Shown piece after piece: positions 32,521-43,072 of a stretch of 64,000 bases of DNA (position 1 is its first letter; the number at the start of each line of letters is the position of its first letter). Under the pieces are notes generated by a model. The model was given only the letters and a program-made list of their open reading frames with translations, searched no databases and had not been told where the DNA came from. The translations under genes and the position numbers were made by a program. The DNA comes from Rhizobium sp. BK251 (GTDB taxonomy: Bacteria > Pseudomonadota > Alphaproteobacteria > Rhizobiales > Rhizobiaceae). The stretch lies in NCBI RefSeq assembly GCF_004345245.1, contig NZ_SLUQ01000005.1, positions 62,001-126,000 on the forward strand. Direction: 5' to 3'.

Positions 32521-34038
32521 GTGAGCCAGGGCGTCTACGACATCTTCGTCATCGGTGGCGGCATCAATGGTTGCGGCATTGCGCGCGATGCTGCGGGCCG
32601 GGGCTATTCGGTCGCGCTGGCGGAGATGGATGACTTTGCGTCCGGCACGTCCTCGGGGGCGACCAAGCTCATCCATGGTGGGCTGCGCTATCTGGAGCAC
32701 TATGAATTCCGTCTTGTGCGCGAATCGTTGATGGAGCGCGAGACGCTCTGGGCGATGGCGCCGCACATCATCTGGCCCCTGCGCTTCGTGCTGCCGTACC
32801 ACAAGGGCGGCATTCGCCCGGCCTGGATGATCCGCCTCGGCCTCTTCCTTTACGACCACCTCGGCGGGCGCAAGCTGCTGCCGCCGACCGCCGTGCTCGA
32901 CATGCGTACGGATCCCGCCGGAAAGCCGCTCAAGGCCCTGTTCACGAAGGCATTCGAATATTCCGACGGCTGGGTGGACGATGCCCGCATGGTGGTGTTG
33001 AACGCGCGCGATGCGGCCGATCGTGGCGCCCACATCATGCCGCGCACCAGGGTAACGTCGGCTCACCGCGAAGGCGAAACCTGGACGATCGAGACGATCG
33101 ACGCGATTACGGGCCGGCAGGAGCGCCACCGGGCCCGCATGCTGGTCAATGCTGCCGGCCCCTGGGTCGACCATGTCATCAGGGCCGCGCTCGGCCAGAA
33201 CGAGGCCCGCCATGTTCGCCTCGTGCAGGGCAGCCACATCGTGGTCAGGCGCAAGTTCGAAGGGCCGCGCGCCTATTTCTTCCAGAATCCGGACGGCCGC
33301 ATCATATTCGCGATTCCCTACGAGGAAGAGTTCACGCTTATCGGCACGACGGACCGCGACTATGGCGGCGACCTGAAGGACGTCAGGATATCGGAGGAGG
33401 AGACTACCTACCTTTGCAATGCCGCCAGCGAATATTTCCGGGAGCCGGTTCGTCCGGAAGACATCGTCTGGACTTATTCGGCAGTTCGCCCTCTTTTCGA
33501 TGACGGCGCCTCGAAGGCGCAGGAGGCGACACGCGACTACGTGCTGAAGGTCGAGGGCGCCGGATCGGAAGCGCCGGTCCTCAATGTCTTCGGCGGCAAG
33601 CTCACCACCTATCGCCGTCTTTCGGAACATGCGCTGGAAAAGATTGGCGAGGCGATCGGCGTCAAGGGCGCTCCCTGGACGGCCGGGAGTTCGCTGCCCG
33701 GCGGCGATTTTCCGGTCCAGGGCTACGATGCGGAGGTCGCCAAGCTCAAGGGGCGCTATCCGTTCCTGGCGGATGCGCATGCCCGCAGGCTTGTCCGCCG
33801 CTACGGCACGAGGGCCCAGGCGCTTCTCGGCGACGCGAAGGCGGTGGCGGATCTCGGCCGGCATTTCGGCAGCGATCTCTACGAAAGCGAAGTGCTGTGG
33901 CTGATCAGGCAGGAATGGGCCATGCGCGTGGAGGACGTGCTGTGGCGCAGGACCAAGAAGGGCCTGCACCTTTCAAAGGATGAAGTACGCGGATTGGAGG
34001 AGTACATGGCCGCGCTGCCGGCAAGGATGGCCGGATAA
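32521..34038 (+). CDS. glpD: Glycerol-3-phosphate dehydrogenase (FAD, aerobic)
   Basis: A 505-residue flavoprotein from GTG 32521, chosen because GGAGGG lies 3-8 nt upstream; the in-frame ATG at 32494 sits in a hairpin arm with no ribosome site. FAD motif VYDIFVIGGGINGCGIARDA; GlpD marks SGTSSGATKLIHGGLRYLEH and VGAxGPWVDH-like VNAAGPWVDHVI, PYEEEFTLIGTTDRDYGGD. The C-terminal helical domain ends with LSKDEVRGLEEYMA. It oxidises glycerol-3-phosphate to dihydroxyacetone phosphate at the inner membrane, feeding quinone. First gene of the glpDSTPQUV operon. Confidence 0.95.
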   Translation: MSQGVYDIFVIGGGINGCGIARDAAGRGYSVALAEMDDFASGTSSGATKLIHGGLRYLEHYEFRLVRESLMERETLWAMAPHIIWPLRFVLPYHKGGIRPAWMIRLGLFLYDHLGGRKLLPPTAVLDMRTDPAGKPLKALFTKAFEYSDGWVDDARMVVLNARDAADRGAHIMPRTRVTSAHREGETWTIETIDAITGRQERHRARMLVNAAGPWVDHVIRAALGQNEARHVRLVQGSHIVVRRKFEGPRAYFFQNPDGRIIFAIPYEEEFTLIGTTDRDYGGDLKDVRISEEETTYLCNAASEYFREPVRPEDIVWTYSAVRPLFDDGASKAQEATRDYVLKVEGAGSEAPVLNVFGGKLTTYRRLSEHALEKIGEAIGVKGAPWTAGSSLPGGDFPVQGYDAEVAKLKGRYPFLADAHARRLVRRYGTRAQALLGDAKAVADLGRHFGSDLYESEVLWLIRQEWAMRVEDVLWRRTKKGLHLSKDEVRGLEEYMAALPARMAG

Positions 34039-34079
34039 GCGGCATGTGGTCCCGTCGATGAGGAGGCACGGGAACCGGA

Positions 34080-35168
34080 ATGCTGGAATTGCGGAATGCC
34101 GCAAAGATGGTGGGCGGTGAATACCATATTCACCCGACTGATCTTTTGTTGAAACGGGGTACGCTGAACGTCCTGCTCGGACCGACGCTCTCCGGCAAGA
34201 CATCGTTGATGCGCCTGATGGCGGGCCTTGACCGGCCGACCAGCGGCTCCGTCCATTTCGACGGCGTCGATGTCACCGGCGTGCGCGTCCAGAAGCGCAA
34301 TGTCGCGATGGTCTACCAGCAGTTCATCAATTATCCCGCGTTGACCGTCTACGAAAACATCGCCTCGCCGATGCGAATCAGTCGCATGGATGCTGCCACG
34401 ATCGATAGGGAAGTGCGCAAGGCTGCCGAACTCCTGAGGCTCACGCCCTATCTCGACCGCACGCCGCTCAGTCTTTCCGGTGGCCAGCAGCAACGCACGG
34501 CGCTGGCGCGCGCACTGGTGAAGAATGCCGATCTCGTCCTCATGGACGAGCCGCTCGCCAATCTCGATTACAAGCTGCGCGAAGAACTGCGCGAGGAGCT
34601 GCCGAAAATCTTTGCCCAGTCGGGCGCGATTTTCGTCTACGCCACGACCGAGCCTTCCGAGGCCTTGCTGCTTGGCGGCAACACGGCGACGCTCAGCGAA
34701 GGCCGCGTCACCCAGTTCGCGCCGACCATCGACGTCTATCGGCGGCCGGCCGATCTCGTGACCGCGCAGATCTTTGCCGATCCGCCGCTCAACTTTGTGG
34801 AAGTCACGAAGTCCGAAGGCGTGTTCCGGCGCGAGGGCGCCGGCGTGCTGCCGGTACCGGCGCATCTTGCCGCGACGCCAGACGGGCCTATGGCGATCGC
34901 CTTTCATCCGCATCACCTCGGGCTGCGCCCGCAGACCGCCAATGCCGCCCCGCTGCGCGCGAGGACACTGGTGTCGGAAATCACCGGCTCCGAAAGCTTC
35001 GTCCATCTGGATTACGACGGGGTGCGCTGGGTCATGCTGGCCCACGGCATCCACAACATCGACCCTGATACCGAGATCGAGGTCTTCGTCGACACGCGCC
35101 ACCTGATGGCCTTCGACAGGTCGGGACGCGCGATCGCCCTCGCGCCGCAGCCGGGGCATGGAGAATAG
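34080..35168 (+). CDS. glpS: Glycerol ABC transporter ATP-binding protein GlpS
   Basis: A 362-residue ATPase. Walker A GPTLSGKT (34-41), signature LSGGQ (132-136) and Walker B LVLMDE (152-157) are canonical, and a TOBE-type C-terminal domain follows. The switch histidine is missing: where CUT1 ATPases read VYVTHDQxEA this reads VYATTEPSEA, with Thr190 at the His position. Its partner GlpT has the histidine but a broken signature. GlpS and GlpT should therefore form a heterodimer with one good and one degenerate ATP site. Second gene of the glp operon, 41 nt after glpD. Confidence 0.92.
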   Translation: MLELRNAAKMVGGEYHIHPTDLLLKRGTLNVLLGPTLSGKTSLMRLMAGLDRPTSGSVHFDGVDVTGVRVQKRNVAMVYQQFINYPALTVYENIASPMRISRMDAATIDREVRKAAELLRLTPYLDRTPLSLSGGQQQRTALARALVKNADLVLMDEPLANLDYKLREELREELPKIFAQSGAIFVYATTEPSEALLLGGNTATLSEGRVTQFAPTIDVYRRPADLVTAQIFADPPLNFVEVTKSEGVFRREGAGVLPVPAHLAATPDGPMAIAFHPHHLGLRPQTANAAPLRARTLVSEITGSESFVHLDYDGVRWVMLAHGIHNIDPDTEIEVFVDTRHLMAFDRSGRAIALAPQPGHGE

Positions 35169-35169
35169 A

Positions 35170-36240
35170 ATGGCAAGGATCACGCTCGACCACATCCGCC
35201 ATGCCTACGGACCTGATCCGAGATCCGAAAAGGACTATGCGCTTCGGGAAGTCGACCACGAGTGGAACGATGGCGGCGCCTATGCCCTGCTCGGCCCCTC
35301 CGGCTGCGGAAAGACGACGCTTCTCAACATCATCTCGGGGCTGCTGCTGCCCTCGCATGGCCGGATCCTGTTCGACGGCCGTGACGTCACGGACCTTTCC
35401 ACCCAGGCCCGCAACATCGCCCAGGTGTTCCAGTTTCCCGTCATCTACGACACGATGACCGTTTACGACAACATAGCCTTTCCGCTCCGCAACCGCGGCG
35501 TTGCCGAACCGGAGGTCGATCGCCGGGTTCGCGAAATCCTGGAGATGATCGACCTGACGGGCTGGGCAAAGCGCAAGGCGCAACGGCTCACGGCAGACCA
35601 GAAGCAGAAGATTTCGCTCGGCCGTGGCCTGGTGCGCAACGATGTGAACGCAATCCTCTTCGATGAGCCGCTCACCGTCATCGACCCGCACATGAAATGG
35701 GTGCTGCGTTCGCAGCTGAAGCGCCTGCACAAGCAGTTCGGTTTCACGATGGTCTATGTCACCCACGACCAGACGGAGGCGCTGACCTTCGCCGAGAAGG
35801 TCGTCGTCATGTACGAGGGCCAGATCGTCCAGATCGGCACGCCTGCCGAACTCTTCGAGCGGCCCAGCCACACCTTCGTCGGCTACTTCATCGGCTCTCC
35901 GGGCATGAACATCATGCCCGCCCACATAGATGGCAATTCGGTCCGGGTGGGCGAGGAGACGATCATGCTCGACTATGCGCCCAGGACCAGCGGCGCGGCC
36001 AAGACCGAGCTCGGCATCCGCCCGGAATTCATTCGCATCGGCCGCGAGGGCATGCCCGTCTCGATTGCGCGCATCGAGGACATCGGTCGGCAGAAGATCG
36101 TGCGTGCCCGCTTTGAGGGCCAGCCGATCGCGATCGTCATTCCGGAGGATTCCGATATCCCCGCGGAACCCCGCGTTACCTTCGATCCCCTTGCCGTGGG
36201 CATCTATGCCGATTCATGGCGCGTCGGCAGGGAGGGCTGA
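35170..36240 (+). CDS. glpT: Glycerol ABC transporter ATP-binding protein GlpT
   Basis: A 356-residue ATPase from ATG 35170 (GGAGA 5 nt upstream; an in-frame ATG at 35158 lies inside glpS). Walker A GPSGCGKT (42-49), Walker B AILFDE (161-166) and switch His199 (VYVTHDQTEA) are intact. The ABC signature is degenerate, LTADQKQKISL (140-150) instead of LSGGQ, and the D-loop is TVID rather than SNLD. It complements GlpS. It is an ABC ATPase of the CUT1 kind with a C-terminal TOBE region (ELGIRPEFIRIG). Not related to the E. coli antiporter also called GlpT. Confidence 0.92.
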   Translation: MARITLDHIRHAYGPDPRSEKDYALREVDHEWNDGGAYALLGPSGCGKTTLLNIISGLLLPSHGRILFDGRDVTDLSTQARNIAQVFQFPVIYDTMTVYDNIAFPLRNRGVAEPEVDRRVREILEMIDLTGWAKRKAQRLTADQKQKISLGRGLVRNDVNAILFDEPLTVIDPHMKWVLRSQLKRLHKQFGFTMVYVTHDQTEALTFAEKVVVMYEGQIVQIGTPAELFERPSHTFVGYFIGSPGMNIMPAHIDGNSVRVGEETIMLDYAPRTSGAAKTELGIRPEFIRIGREGMPVSIARIEDIGRQKIVRARFEGQPIAIVIPEDSDIPAEPRVTFDPLAVGIYADSWRVGREG

Positions 36241-36242
36241 TC

Positions 36243-37109
36243 ATGGAAAGAACCTGGAACAATAAAGCCTGGTTCCTCGTGCTGCCGGTGCTTGTGCTGG
36301 TCGCCTTCTCGGCGGTCATTCCCTTGATGACGGTCGTCAACTATTCCGTGCAGGATACGTTCGGCAACAACGAGTTCTTCTGGGCCGGCACGGACTGGTT
36401 CATGGAGACGCTGCATTCCGACCGTTTCTGGGAAGCCCTGCAGCGCAACCTGCTGTTCTCCTTCATCATCCTCGCGCTCCAGATCCCGCTCGGCATCTTC
36501 ATCGCGCTCAACATGCCGAAGAAGGGCATCGGCGTTCCGGTCTGCCTCGTCCTGATGGCCCTGCCGCTCCTCATTCCGTGGAATGTCGTGGGAACGATCT
36601 GGCAGGTTTTCGGCCGCGTCGATATCGGCCTTCTCGGCCATACACTGGAAGCGATCGGTCTCGACTACAACTATGTGCGCGATCCGCTCGACGCCTGGGT
36701 TACCATCATCATCATGGACGTCTGGCACTGGACGAGCCTGGTGGTGCTGCTTTGCTATGCCGGCCTCGCCTCCATTCCGGACGCCTACTACCAGGCGGCG
36801 AAGATCGATGGCGCCTCGCGTTGGTCAGTCTTCCGCTACATCCAGCTTCCGAAGATGAAGCGCGTGCTTCTGATTGCCGTGCTGCTGCGCTTCATGGACA
36901 GTTTCATGATTTACACCGAGCCCTTTGTCGTCACCGGTGGCGGACCCGGCAATTCGACGACGTTCCTCTCCATCGATCTCGTTAAGATGGCCGTTGGCCA
37001 GTTCGACCTCGGTGCTGCGGCCGCCATGTCGATCATCTACTTCCTGATCATCCTGCTGCTCTCATGGGTGTTCTACACCGTGATGACCAGCAGCGACGCT
37101 GCGAACTGA
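36243..37109 (+). CDS. glpP: Glycerol ABC transporter permease GlpP
   Basis: A 288-residue permease from ATG 36243, behind GAGGG; a longer frame to 36216 overlaps glpT. First helix AWFLVLPVLVLVAFSAVIPL; EAA loop YYQAAKIDGASRWSVFRYIQ. It forms the import channel with GlpQ in the inner membrane. It is 2 nt after the glpT stop, within the operon. Confidence 0.92.
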   Translation: MERTWNNKAWFLVLPVLVLVAFSAVIPLMTVVNYSVQDTFGNNEFFWAGTDWFMETLHSDRFWEALQRNLLFSFIILALQIPLGIFIALNMPKKGIGVPVCLVLMALPLLIPWNVVGTIWQVFGRVDIGLLGHTLEAIGLDYNYVRDPLDAWVTIIIMDVWHWTSLVVLLCYAGLASIPDAYYQAAKIDGASRWSVFRYIQLPKMKRVLLIAVLLRFMDSFMIYTEPFVVTGGGPGNSTTFLSIDLVKMAVGQFDLGAAAAMSIIYFLIILLLSWVFYTVMTSSDAAN

Positions 37110-37120
37110 GGGGGCGAGAT

Positions 37121-37942
37121 ATGATGAACAAGCAGAAATCGACCCTCAGTTTCTCCTGGCTCGTGCCGACGATCTACATCATCTTCCTGCTCCTTCCGAT
37201 CTACTGGTTGGTCAACATGAGCTTCAAGGAGAATGCCGAAATCACCGGTACATTCTCGCTTTGGCCGCAGAACCCGACGCTGAGCAATTATACCGTCATC
37301 TTCACCGACCCCTCGTGGTACAACGGCTATATCAACTCGATCATCTACGTGGTGATGAACACGGTGATCTCGGTCGTGGCGGCGTTGCCTGCGGCTTACG
37401 CTTTCTCGCGTTATCGCTTTCTCGGCGACAAGCACCTGTTCTTCTGGCTGCTCAGCAACCGTATGGCACCGCCCGCGGTCTTCGCGCTGCCCTTCTTCCA
37501 GCTGTATTCCGCGATCGGGCTGATCGATACGCATATCGCCGTGGCGCTGGCGCACTGCCTGTTCAACGTGCCGCTGGCCGTCTGGATTCTCGAAGGCTTC
37601 ATGTCTGGCGTGCCGAAGGAGATCGACGAGACCGCCTATATCGACGGCTACTCCTTCCCACGTTTCTTCGTGCGCATCTTCATGCCGTTGATTGCCAGCG
37701 GCATCGGCGTCGCTGCCTTCTTCTGCTTCATGTTCTCCTGGGTGGAACTGCTTCTGGCGCGGACGCTGACGACCACCGCCGCCAAGCCGATCGCCGCGAT
37801 CATGACGCGGACGGTATCGGCGTCAGGCTTGGACTGGGGCGTGCTGGCGGCCGCCGGCGTGCTCACCATCGTGCCGGGCGCGCTCGTCATCTATTTCGTG
37901 CGCAACTACATCGCCAAGGGTTTCGCGCTCGGCCGCGTCTAA
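37121..37942 (+). CDS. glpQ: Glycerol ABC transporter permease GlpQ
   Basis: A 273-residue MalG-type permease from ATG 37121 (or the adjacent ATG 37124). First helix LVPTIYIIFLLLPIYWLVNM; EAA loop EIDETAYIDGYSFPRFFVRI. The end reads IYFVRNYIAKGFALGRV, usual for the family. It pairs with GlpP. The name follows the rhizobial operon and has nothing to do with the E. coli phosphodiesterase GlpQ. Confidence 0.92.
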   Translation: MMNKQKSTLSFSWLVPTIYIIFLLLPIYWLVNMSFKENAEITGTFSLWPQNPTLSNYTVIFTDPSWYNGYINSIIYVVMNTVISVVAALPAAYAFSRYRFLGDKHLFFWLLSNRMAPPAVFALPFFQLYSAIGLIDTHIAVALAHCLFNVPLAVWILEGFMSGVPKEIDETAYIDGYSFPRFFVRIFMPLIASGIGVAAFFCFMFSWVELLLARTLTTTAAKPIAAIMTRTVSASGLDWGVLAAAGVLTIVPGALVIYFVRNYIAKGFALGRV

Positions 37943-37957
37943 AGGGGAGGGACGGAC

Positions 37958-38239
37958 ATGAACCTATCGTGGATGGCGTGGACGCTGCCGACGGCACTGT
38001 TCTTCCTGACGATCCTCATGCTTTTGATCGGCATGAGCATCTGGGAGTATTTTTCGCCCGGCGGCGCGCCGCGCGTTGGGCTGCTCAGGTTCGAAACCAC
38101 GCGGGGAGACCGGCTGTTCGTTTCGCTGCTGGGTGCTGCATACATTCATCTCGCATGGCTGGGCCTCGTCCCGCTCAGCCTGTGGTGGGCTCTTGCCATT
38201 TCCGTGGTCTACGCCATCGGCGTGTTCCGCTTCGTGTGA
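37958..38239 (+). CDS. glpU: Small membrane protein GlpU (DUF2160 family)
   Basis: A 93-residue protein with two hydrophobic segments: LPTALFFLTILMLLIGMSIW near the N-terminus and ALAISVVYAIGVFRF at the C-terminus, plus a shorter one between (LLGAAYIHLAWLGLVPL). A short conserved companion of this transporter in rhizobial glp operons; its role is unknown. It lies 15 nt after glpQ behind AGGGGAGGG. Confidence 0.85.
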   Translation: MNLSWMAWTLPTALFFLTILMLLIGMSIWEYFSPGGAPRVGLLRFETTRGDRLFVSLLGAAYIHLAWLGLVPLSLWWALAISVVYAIGVFRFV

Positions 38240-38322
38240 CGGCAAGGTGATGACGGAGGGCCGGGGGTAACTGGCCGCCTCAAGACGTAAGAAACTGCTA
38301 TCGCAAACCCTGGGAGGATATC

Positions 38323-40047
<1,725 letters not shown>

Positions 40048-40059
40048 TCGGCTATCGCG

Positions 40060-40088
40060 CCGGCCGGGAGAGCGAGGCTCCCGGCCGG
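40060..40088 (+). terminator. Rho-independent terminator after glpV
   Basis: CCGGCCGGGAG (40060-40070) pairs perfectly with CTCCCGGCCGG (40078-40088) over a 7-nt loop, followed by ATTTAATT. It ends the glpDSTPQUV transcript 13 nt after the stop. Confidence 0.85.
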
Positions 40089-40164
40089 ATTTAATTGCAC
40101 GCCCGAGGCACCGGAGACACTGCCGGACAGGGCGTCGGCCTCATCAATAGACAGGGCTTTTGAA

Positions 40165-40184
40165 CCGCCGCTTGCAAGCGGCGG
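40165..40184. promoter_or_regulatory. 20-bp perfect palindrome upstream of glpK
   Basis: CCGCCGCTTG-CAAGCGGCGG is a perfect palindrome with no spacer, 32 nt upstream of the glpK start. It may be an operator or a cruciform/hairpin element. It does not resemble the TTTCG-type GlpR boxes, so glpK may be under separate control. Confidence 0.45.
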
Positions 40185-40215
40185 CGGGCTCTGGCGCGCG
40201 AAAGCGGAGGAACAT

Positions 40216-41721
40216 ATGAGCGGCTATGTGCTTGCGATCGACCAGGGCACCACGTCCTCGCGGGCGATCATCTTCGACGATACGATGCGTGCTGTCGCTT
40301 CTGCCCAGCGAGAGATAACCCAACATTTCCCGCATGTGGGCTGGGTCGAGCATGATCCCGACGAGATCTGGCGAACGGTTCTGGAAGCGAGCCGCCAGGC
40401 GATCGCCGCCGCGGGGATATCGCCTGCCGAGATCGCGGCGATCGGCATCACCAATCAGCGGGAAACCGCCGTCGTATGGGACCGTTCGTCCGGAAAGCCC
40501 CTCCATCGGGCGATCGTCTGGCAGGATCGTCGTACGTCGGAAATGTGCGACAGCCTGAAGGTCGACGGCTATGAAAAGCTCTTCAGCGCAAAGACCGGCC
40601 TGCTTCTCGATCCCTATTTCTCCGGAACAAAACTGCGCTGGCTGCTCGACAATGTCGATGACCTGCGCCGGCGGGCGGAAGCGGGCCAGGTCTGCTTCGG
40701 AACAGTAGACAGCTGGCTGATCTACAATCTTACCGGTGGACGGGTTCACGCGACCGATGCGACCAACGCCTCGCGCACGCTGCTTTACAATATCGCCGAA
40801 AACCGGTGGGATGACGAGCTTCTCGGCATCCTGGCCATTCCGGCTGCGATGCTTCCCGAGGTTAAGGATTGCGCCGGCGATTTCGGCACGACCGTCACCG
40901 ACCTTCTTGGCGCCGATATCCCGATTCTTGGTGTCGCCGGCGACCAGCAGGCCGCAACAATCGGCAATGCCTGCTTCGAGCCCGGCATGGTCAAGTCGAC
41001 CTACGGAACCGGTTGCTTTGCGCTGCTCAATACCGGACCTGACCGCGTGCTCTCGTCGAACCGGATGTTGACGACGATCGCCTACAGGCTGAACGGTGAG
41101 ACGACCTATGCCCTTGAAGGCTCCATCTTCATCGCGGGGGCGGCCGTGCAGTGGCTGCGCGATGGAATCGGCATCATAGGCAAGGCGTCGGATGCCGGTG
41201 TCCTGGCAGAGCATGCGGATCCCGAGCAGTCGGTTTACATAGTCCCGGCCTTCACCGGCCTTGGCGCGCCGTATTGGGATGCCGAAGCACGTGGCGCGAT
41301 CTTCGGACTGACCCGCAACAGCGGCCCAGCGGAATTTGCGCGCGCCGTGCTCGAATCCGTGGCCTACCAGACGCTCGACCTTCTGATCGCCATGAGAAGG
41401 GACTGGGGAAGCCACTCGATGGAAACCGTTCTTCGCGTCGATGGCGGCATGTCGGCGTCCGACTGGACGATGCAGCGGCTTGCCGACATCCTCGCGAGTC
41501 CTGTCGATCGTTCCGCCGTGGTTGAAACGACGGCGCTCGGTGCTGCCTGGCTTGCCGGATCGAAGGCGGGGATCTGGCCGGACAGGGCGAGTTTCAGCCG
41601 GGCCTGGGCCTGCGGTCGCCGCTTCGCGCCGGGCATGGGCGACGAAGAAAGGCTGGCAAGGATCGCCGGCTGGCGCGATGCCATCGCCCGCACCGTTTCG
41701 CGGACCGTTCCCGGCCCGTAA
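40216..41721 (+). CDS. glpK: Glycerol kinase
   Basis: A 501-residue FGGY kinase. N-terminal phosphate motif [22 protein letters not shown] signature 1 region [34 protein letters not shown]; second motif [20 protein letters not shown]; adenosine motif [20 protein letters not shown]. It converts ATP and glycerol to glycerol-3-phosphate, the substrate of GlpD and the inducer for GlpR. GGAGGAACAT precedes ATG 40216. It lies downstream of a terminator and so is probably transcribed from its own promoter. Confidence 0.95.
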   Translation: MSGYVLAIDQGTTSSRAIIFDDTMRAVASAQREITQHFPHVGWVEHDPDEIWRTVLEASRQAIAAAGISPAEIAAIGITNQRETAVVWDRSSGKPLHRAIVWQDRRTSEMCDSLKVDGYEKLFSAKTGLLLDPYFSGTKLRWLLDNVDDLRRRAEAGQVCFGTVDSWLIYNLTGGRVHATDATNASRTLLYNIAENRWDDELLGILAIPAAMLPEVKDCAGDFGTTVTDLLGADIPILGVAGDQQAATIGNACFEPGMVKSTYGTGCFALLNTGPDRVLSSNRMLTTIAYRLNGETTYALEGSIFIAGAAVQWLRDGIGIIGKASDAGVLAEHADPEQSVYIVPAFTGLGAPYWDAEARGAIFGLTRNSGPAEFARAVLESVAYQTLDLLIAMRRDWGSHSMETVLRVDGGMSASDWTMQRLADILASPVDRSAVVETTALGAAWLAGSKAGIWPDRASFSRAWACGRRFAPGMGDEERLARIAGWRDAIARTVSRTVPGP

Positions 41722-42095
41722 AGGCCCCAGCGCCTTGGCCGCCGGATATATTTGACCCTGCACCAGGTTGTCGACCGATCGCACGATTTAACCGAGGGGA
41801 TCGGGCGCGACGGTCCTTCGAGGCGGTCCATGCTTCGTTGGAGGGCTTCGGCGGCGGCATCTGCTTTGTCGATCTCGTGGCGCCTTCGGAACACGGCCTT
41901 GTCGTCGGCGCGCTCTGCTCCGCCCTGGGCTTCGACACCGAGGATCTCCTGGCCGCGAGCCAGCTCATCGAGCAGCTTAGGCCAGTCTCGCAGGGCAGGA
42001 GGCCCGGCTACCTCGGCGGCCGGCGAGGTGACTGATGGGCTCGGCTGCTGTATAGGATTCTTCATTATTGTTTGCGCGATGAATGAAGCTCAGCA
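41722..42095. other. Gap between glpK and lysR; no gene assigned
   Basis: Two frames are open here: a minus-strand frame from ATG 42065 (MKNPIQQPSPSVTSPAAEVA...), acidic and Ala-rich for about 90 residues before running antisense into glpK, and a plus-strand frame around 41838-42035 (EGFGGGICFVDLVAPSEHGL). Neither has a clear ribosome site or a recognised domain, and they exclude each other. A decayed gene is possible. Confidence 0.3.
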
Positions 42096-42941
42096 ATGCG
42101 GGCGACCGAACTTTCAGAACTGGCCGCATTTGCCGCGGTGGCGAGGCACAAGAGCTTCCGCAAGGCGGGCGAGGAACGGGGCGTAACGGCATCGGCGATC
42201 AGCCATGCGGTGCTCGGCCTCGAGGATCGCATCGGCGTTCGCCTTCTGAACCGGACGACGCGCAGCGTATCCCTGACGGAGGCCGGCGAACTCCTCCGTT
42301 CGCATCTCGACCCTGCCTTCGCCGAGATTACCTCCGCGCTCGAGGGGCTGAACCAGTATCGGGAAACGCCCTTCGTTCTCGGGCGGGTGATCGGCCCGCT
42401 GCTTGTCAGGAACCCAAATCTGCAACTCGAGATCGTTGCGACCGACAGGCTCGTCGATATCGTCGACGAAGGCTTCGATGCGGGCATCAGGCTGGGGGAG
42501 CGCATAACGGAAGGCATGATCGCCGTCAGGATCAAGCCGCGCCTCCGCCTCGTGGTTGTCGGATCACCCGCCTATTTCCATACGCGGCCCATGCCATTGA
42601 CGCCCCACGACCTGAAGGACCATGCCTGTATCCAGAACATGTATCCCTCCGGCGCGCGCTACGCGTGGGAATTCGAAAAGGACGGGCAGGCGATCGCCTA
42701 TCAGCCGAACGGCCCTCTGTCGCTGGATGACCAGGAGTTGATGACGCAGGCTGCGGCAAGCGGTGTGGCGCTCGCCTACGTGTGGGAAAACCGCGCGGAG
42801 AAGATGATCATGAGCGGCGAACTCGTGCAGGTCCTGAATGATTGGTGCCAGCCGGAGGACTATCTCTATCTCTATTATCCCAGCCGACGCCACATCTCGG
42901 CGGCCTTCCGGGCGGTCATCGATGCGATGAAATCGGAGTGA
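42096..42941 (+). CDS. LysR family regulator with an apparent internal deletion
   Basis: A 281-residue protein. The winged helix is normal (FAAVARHKSFRKAGEERGVT, LEDRIGVRLLNRTTRSVSLT). At residue 93 the sequence runs YRETPFVLGRVIGPLL. Relatives normally have PFGTLRLNVPRxAAxxVLxP here, so about 15-18 residues, the first strand of the effector domain, appear deleted in frame. The rest (DRLVDIVDEGFDAGIRLGER, CIQNMYPSGARYAWEFEK) is intact to a normal end. DNA binding should survive; effector response may not. Convergent with an SDR gene. Start 42096 is ATG with a weak ribosome site. Confidence 0.85.
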   Translation: MRATELSELAAFAAVARHKSFRKAGEERGVTASAISHAVLGLEDRIGVRLLNRTTRSVSLTEAGELLRSHLDPAFAEITSALEGLNQYRETPFVLGRVIGPLLVRNPNLQLEIVATDRLVDIVDEGFDAGIRLGERITEGMIAVRIKPRLRLVVVGSPAYFHTRPMPLTPHDLKDHACIQNMYPSGARYAWEFEKDGQAIAYQPNGPLSLDDQELMTQAAASGVALAYVWENRAEKMIMSGELVQVLNDWCQPEDYLYLYYPSRRHISAAFRAVIDAMKSE

Positions 42942-42966
42942 TCGTCGGGCTCGCCCAAATACAGAG

Positions 42967-42990
42967 GATCCCGAGGGAGGCCTCGGGATC
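42967..42990 (+). terminator. Hairpin terminator after lysR
   Basis: GATCCCGAGG (42967-42976) pairs perfectly with CCTCGGGATC (42981-42990) over a 4-nt loop, followed by GCTTTGATT. It lies 26 nt after the lysR stop. Confidence 0.75.
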
Positions 42991-43040
42991 GCTTTGATTG
43001 TGGCGGATAGGACATTACTACCAGACTGGCGGGCGAACAG

Positions 43041-43063
43041 GAGCGTCGGCGAGGCCGACGCTC
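43041..43063 (-). terminator. Hairpin terminator after SDR gene
   Basis: GAGCGTCGGC (43041-43050) pairs perfectly with GCCGACGCTC (43054-43063) over 3 nt. It lies 10 nt past the minus-strand SDR stop (43073). Together with 42967-42990 it separates the convergent genes. Confidence 0.75.
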
Positions 43064-43072
43064 ACCGCGCGG

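Noticed and set aside
40144..41784. A 546-codon minus-strand frame opposite glpK
   Set aside because: Antisense shadow of glycerol kinase with the usual Asp/Arg/His-rich composition.
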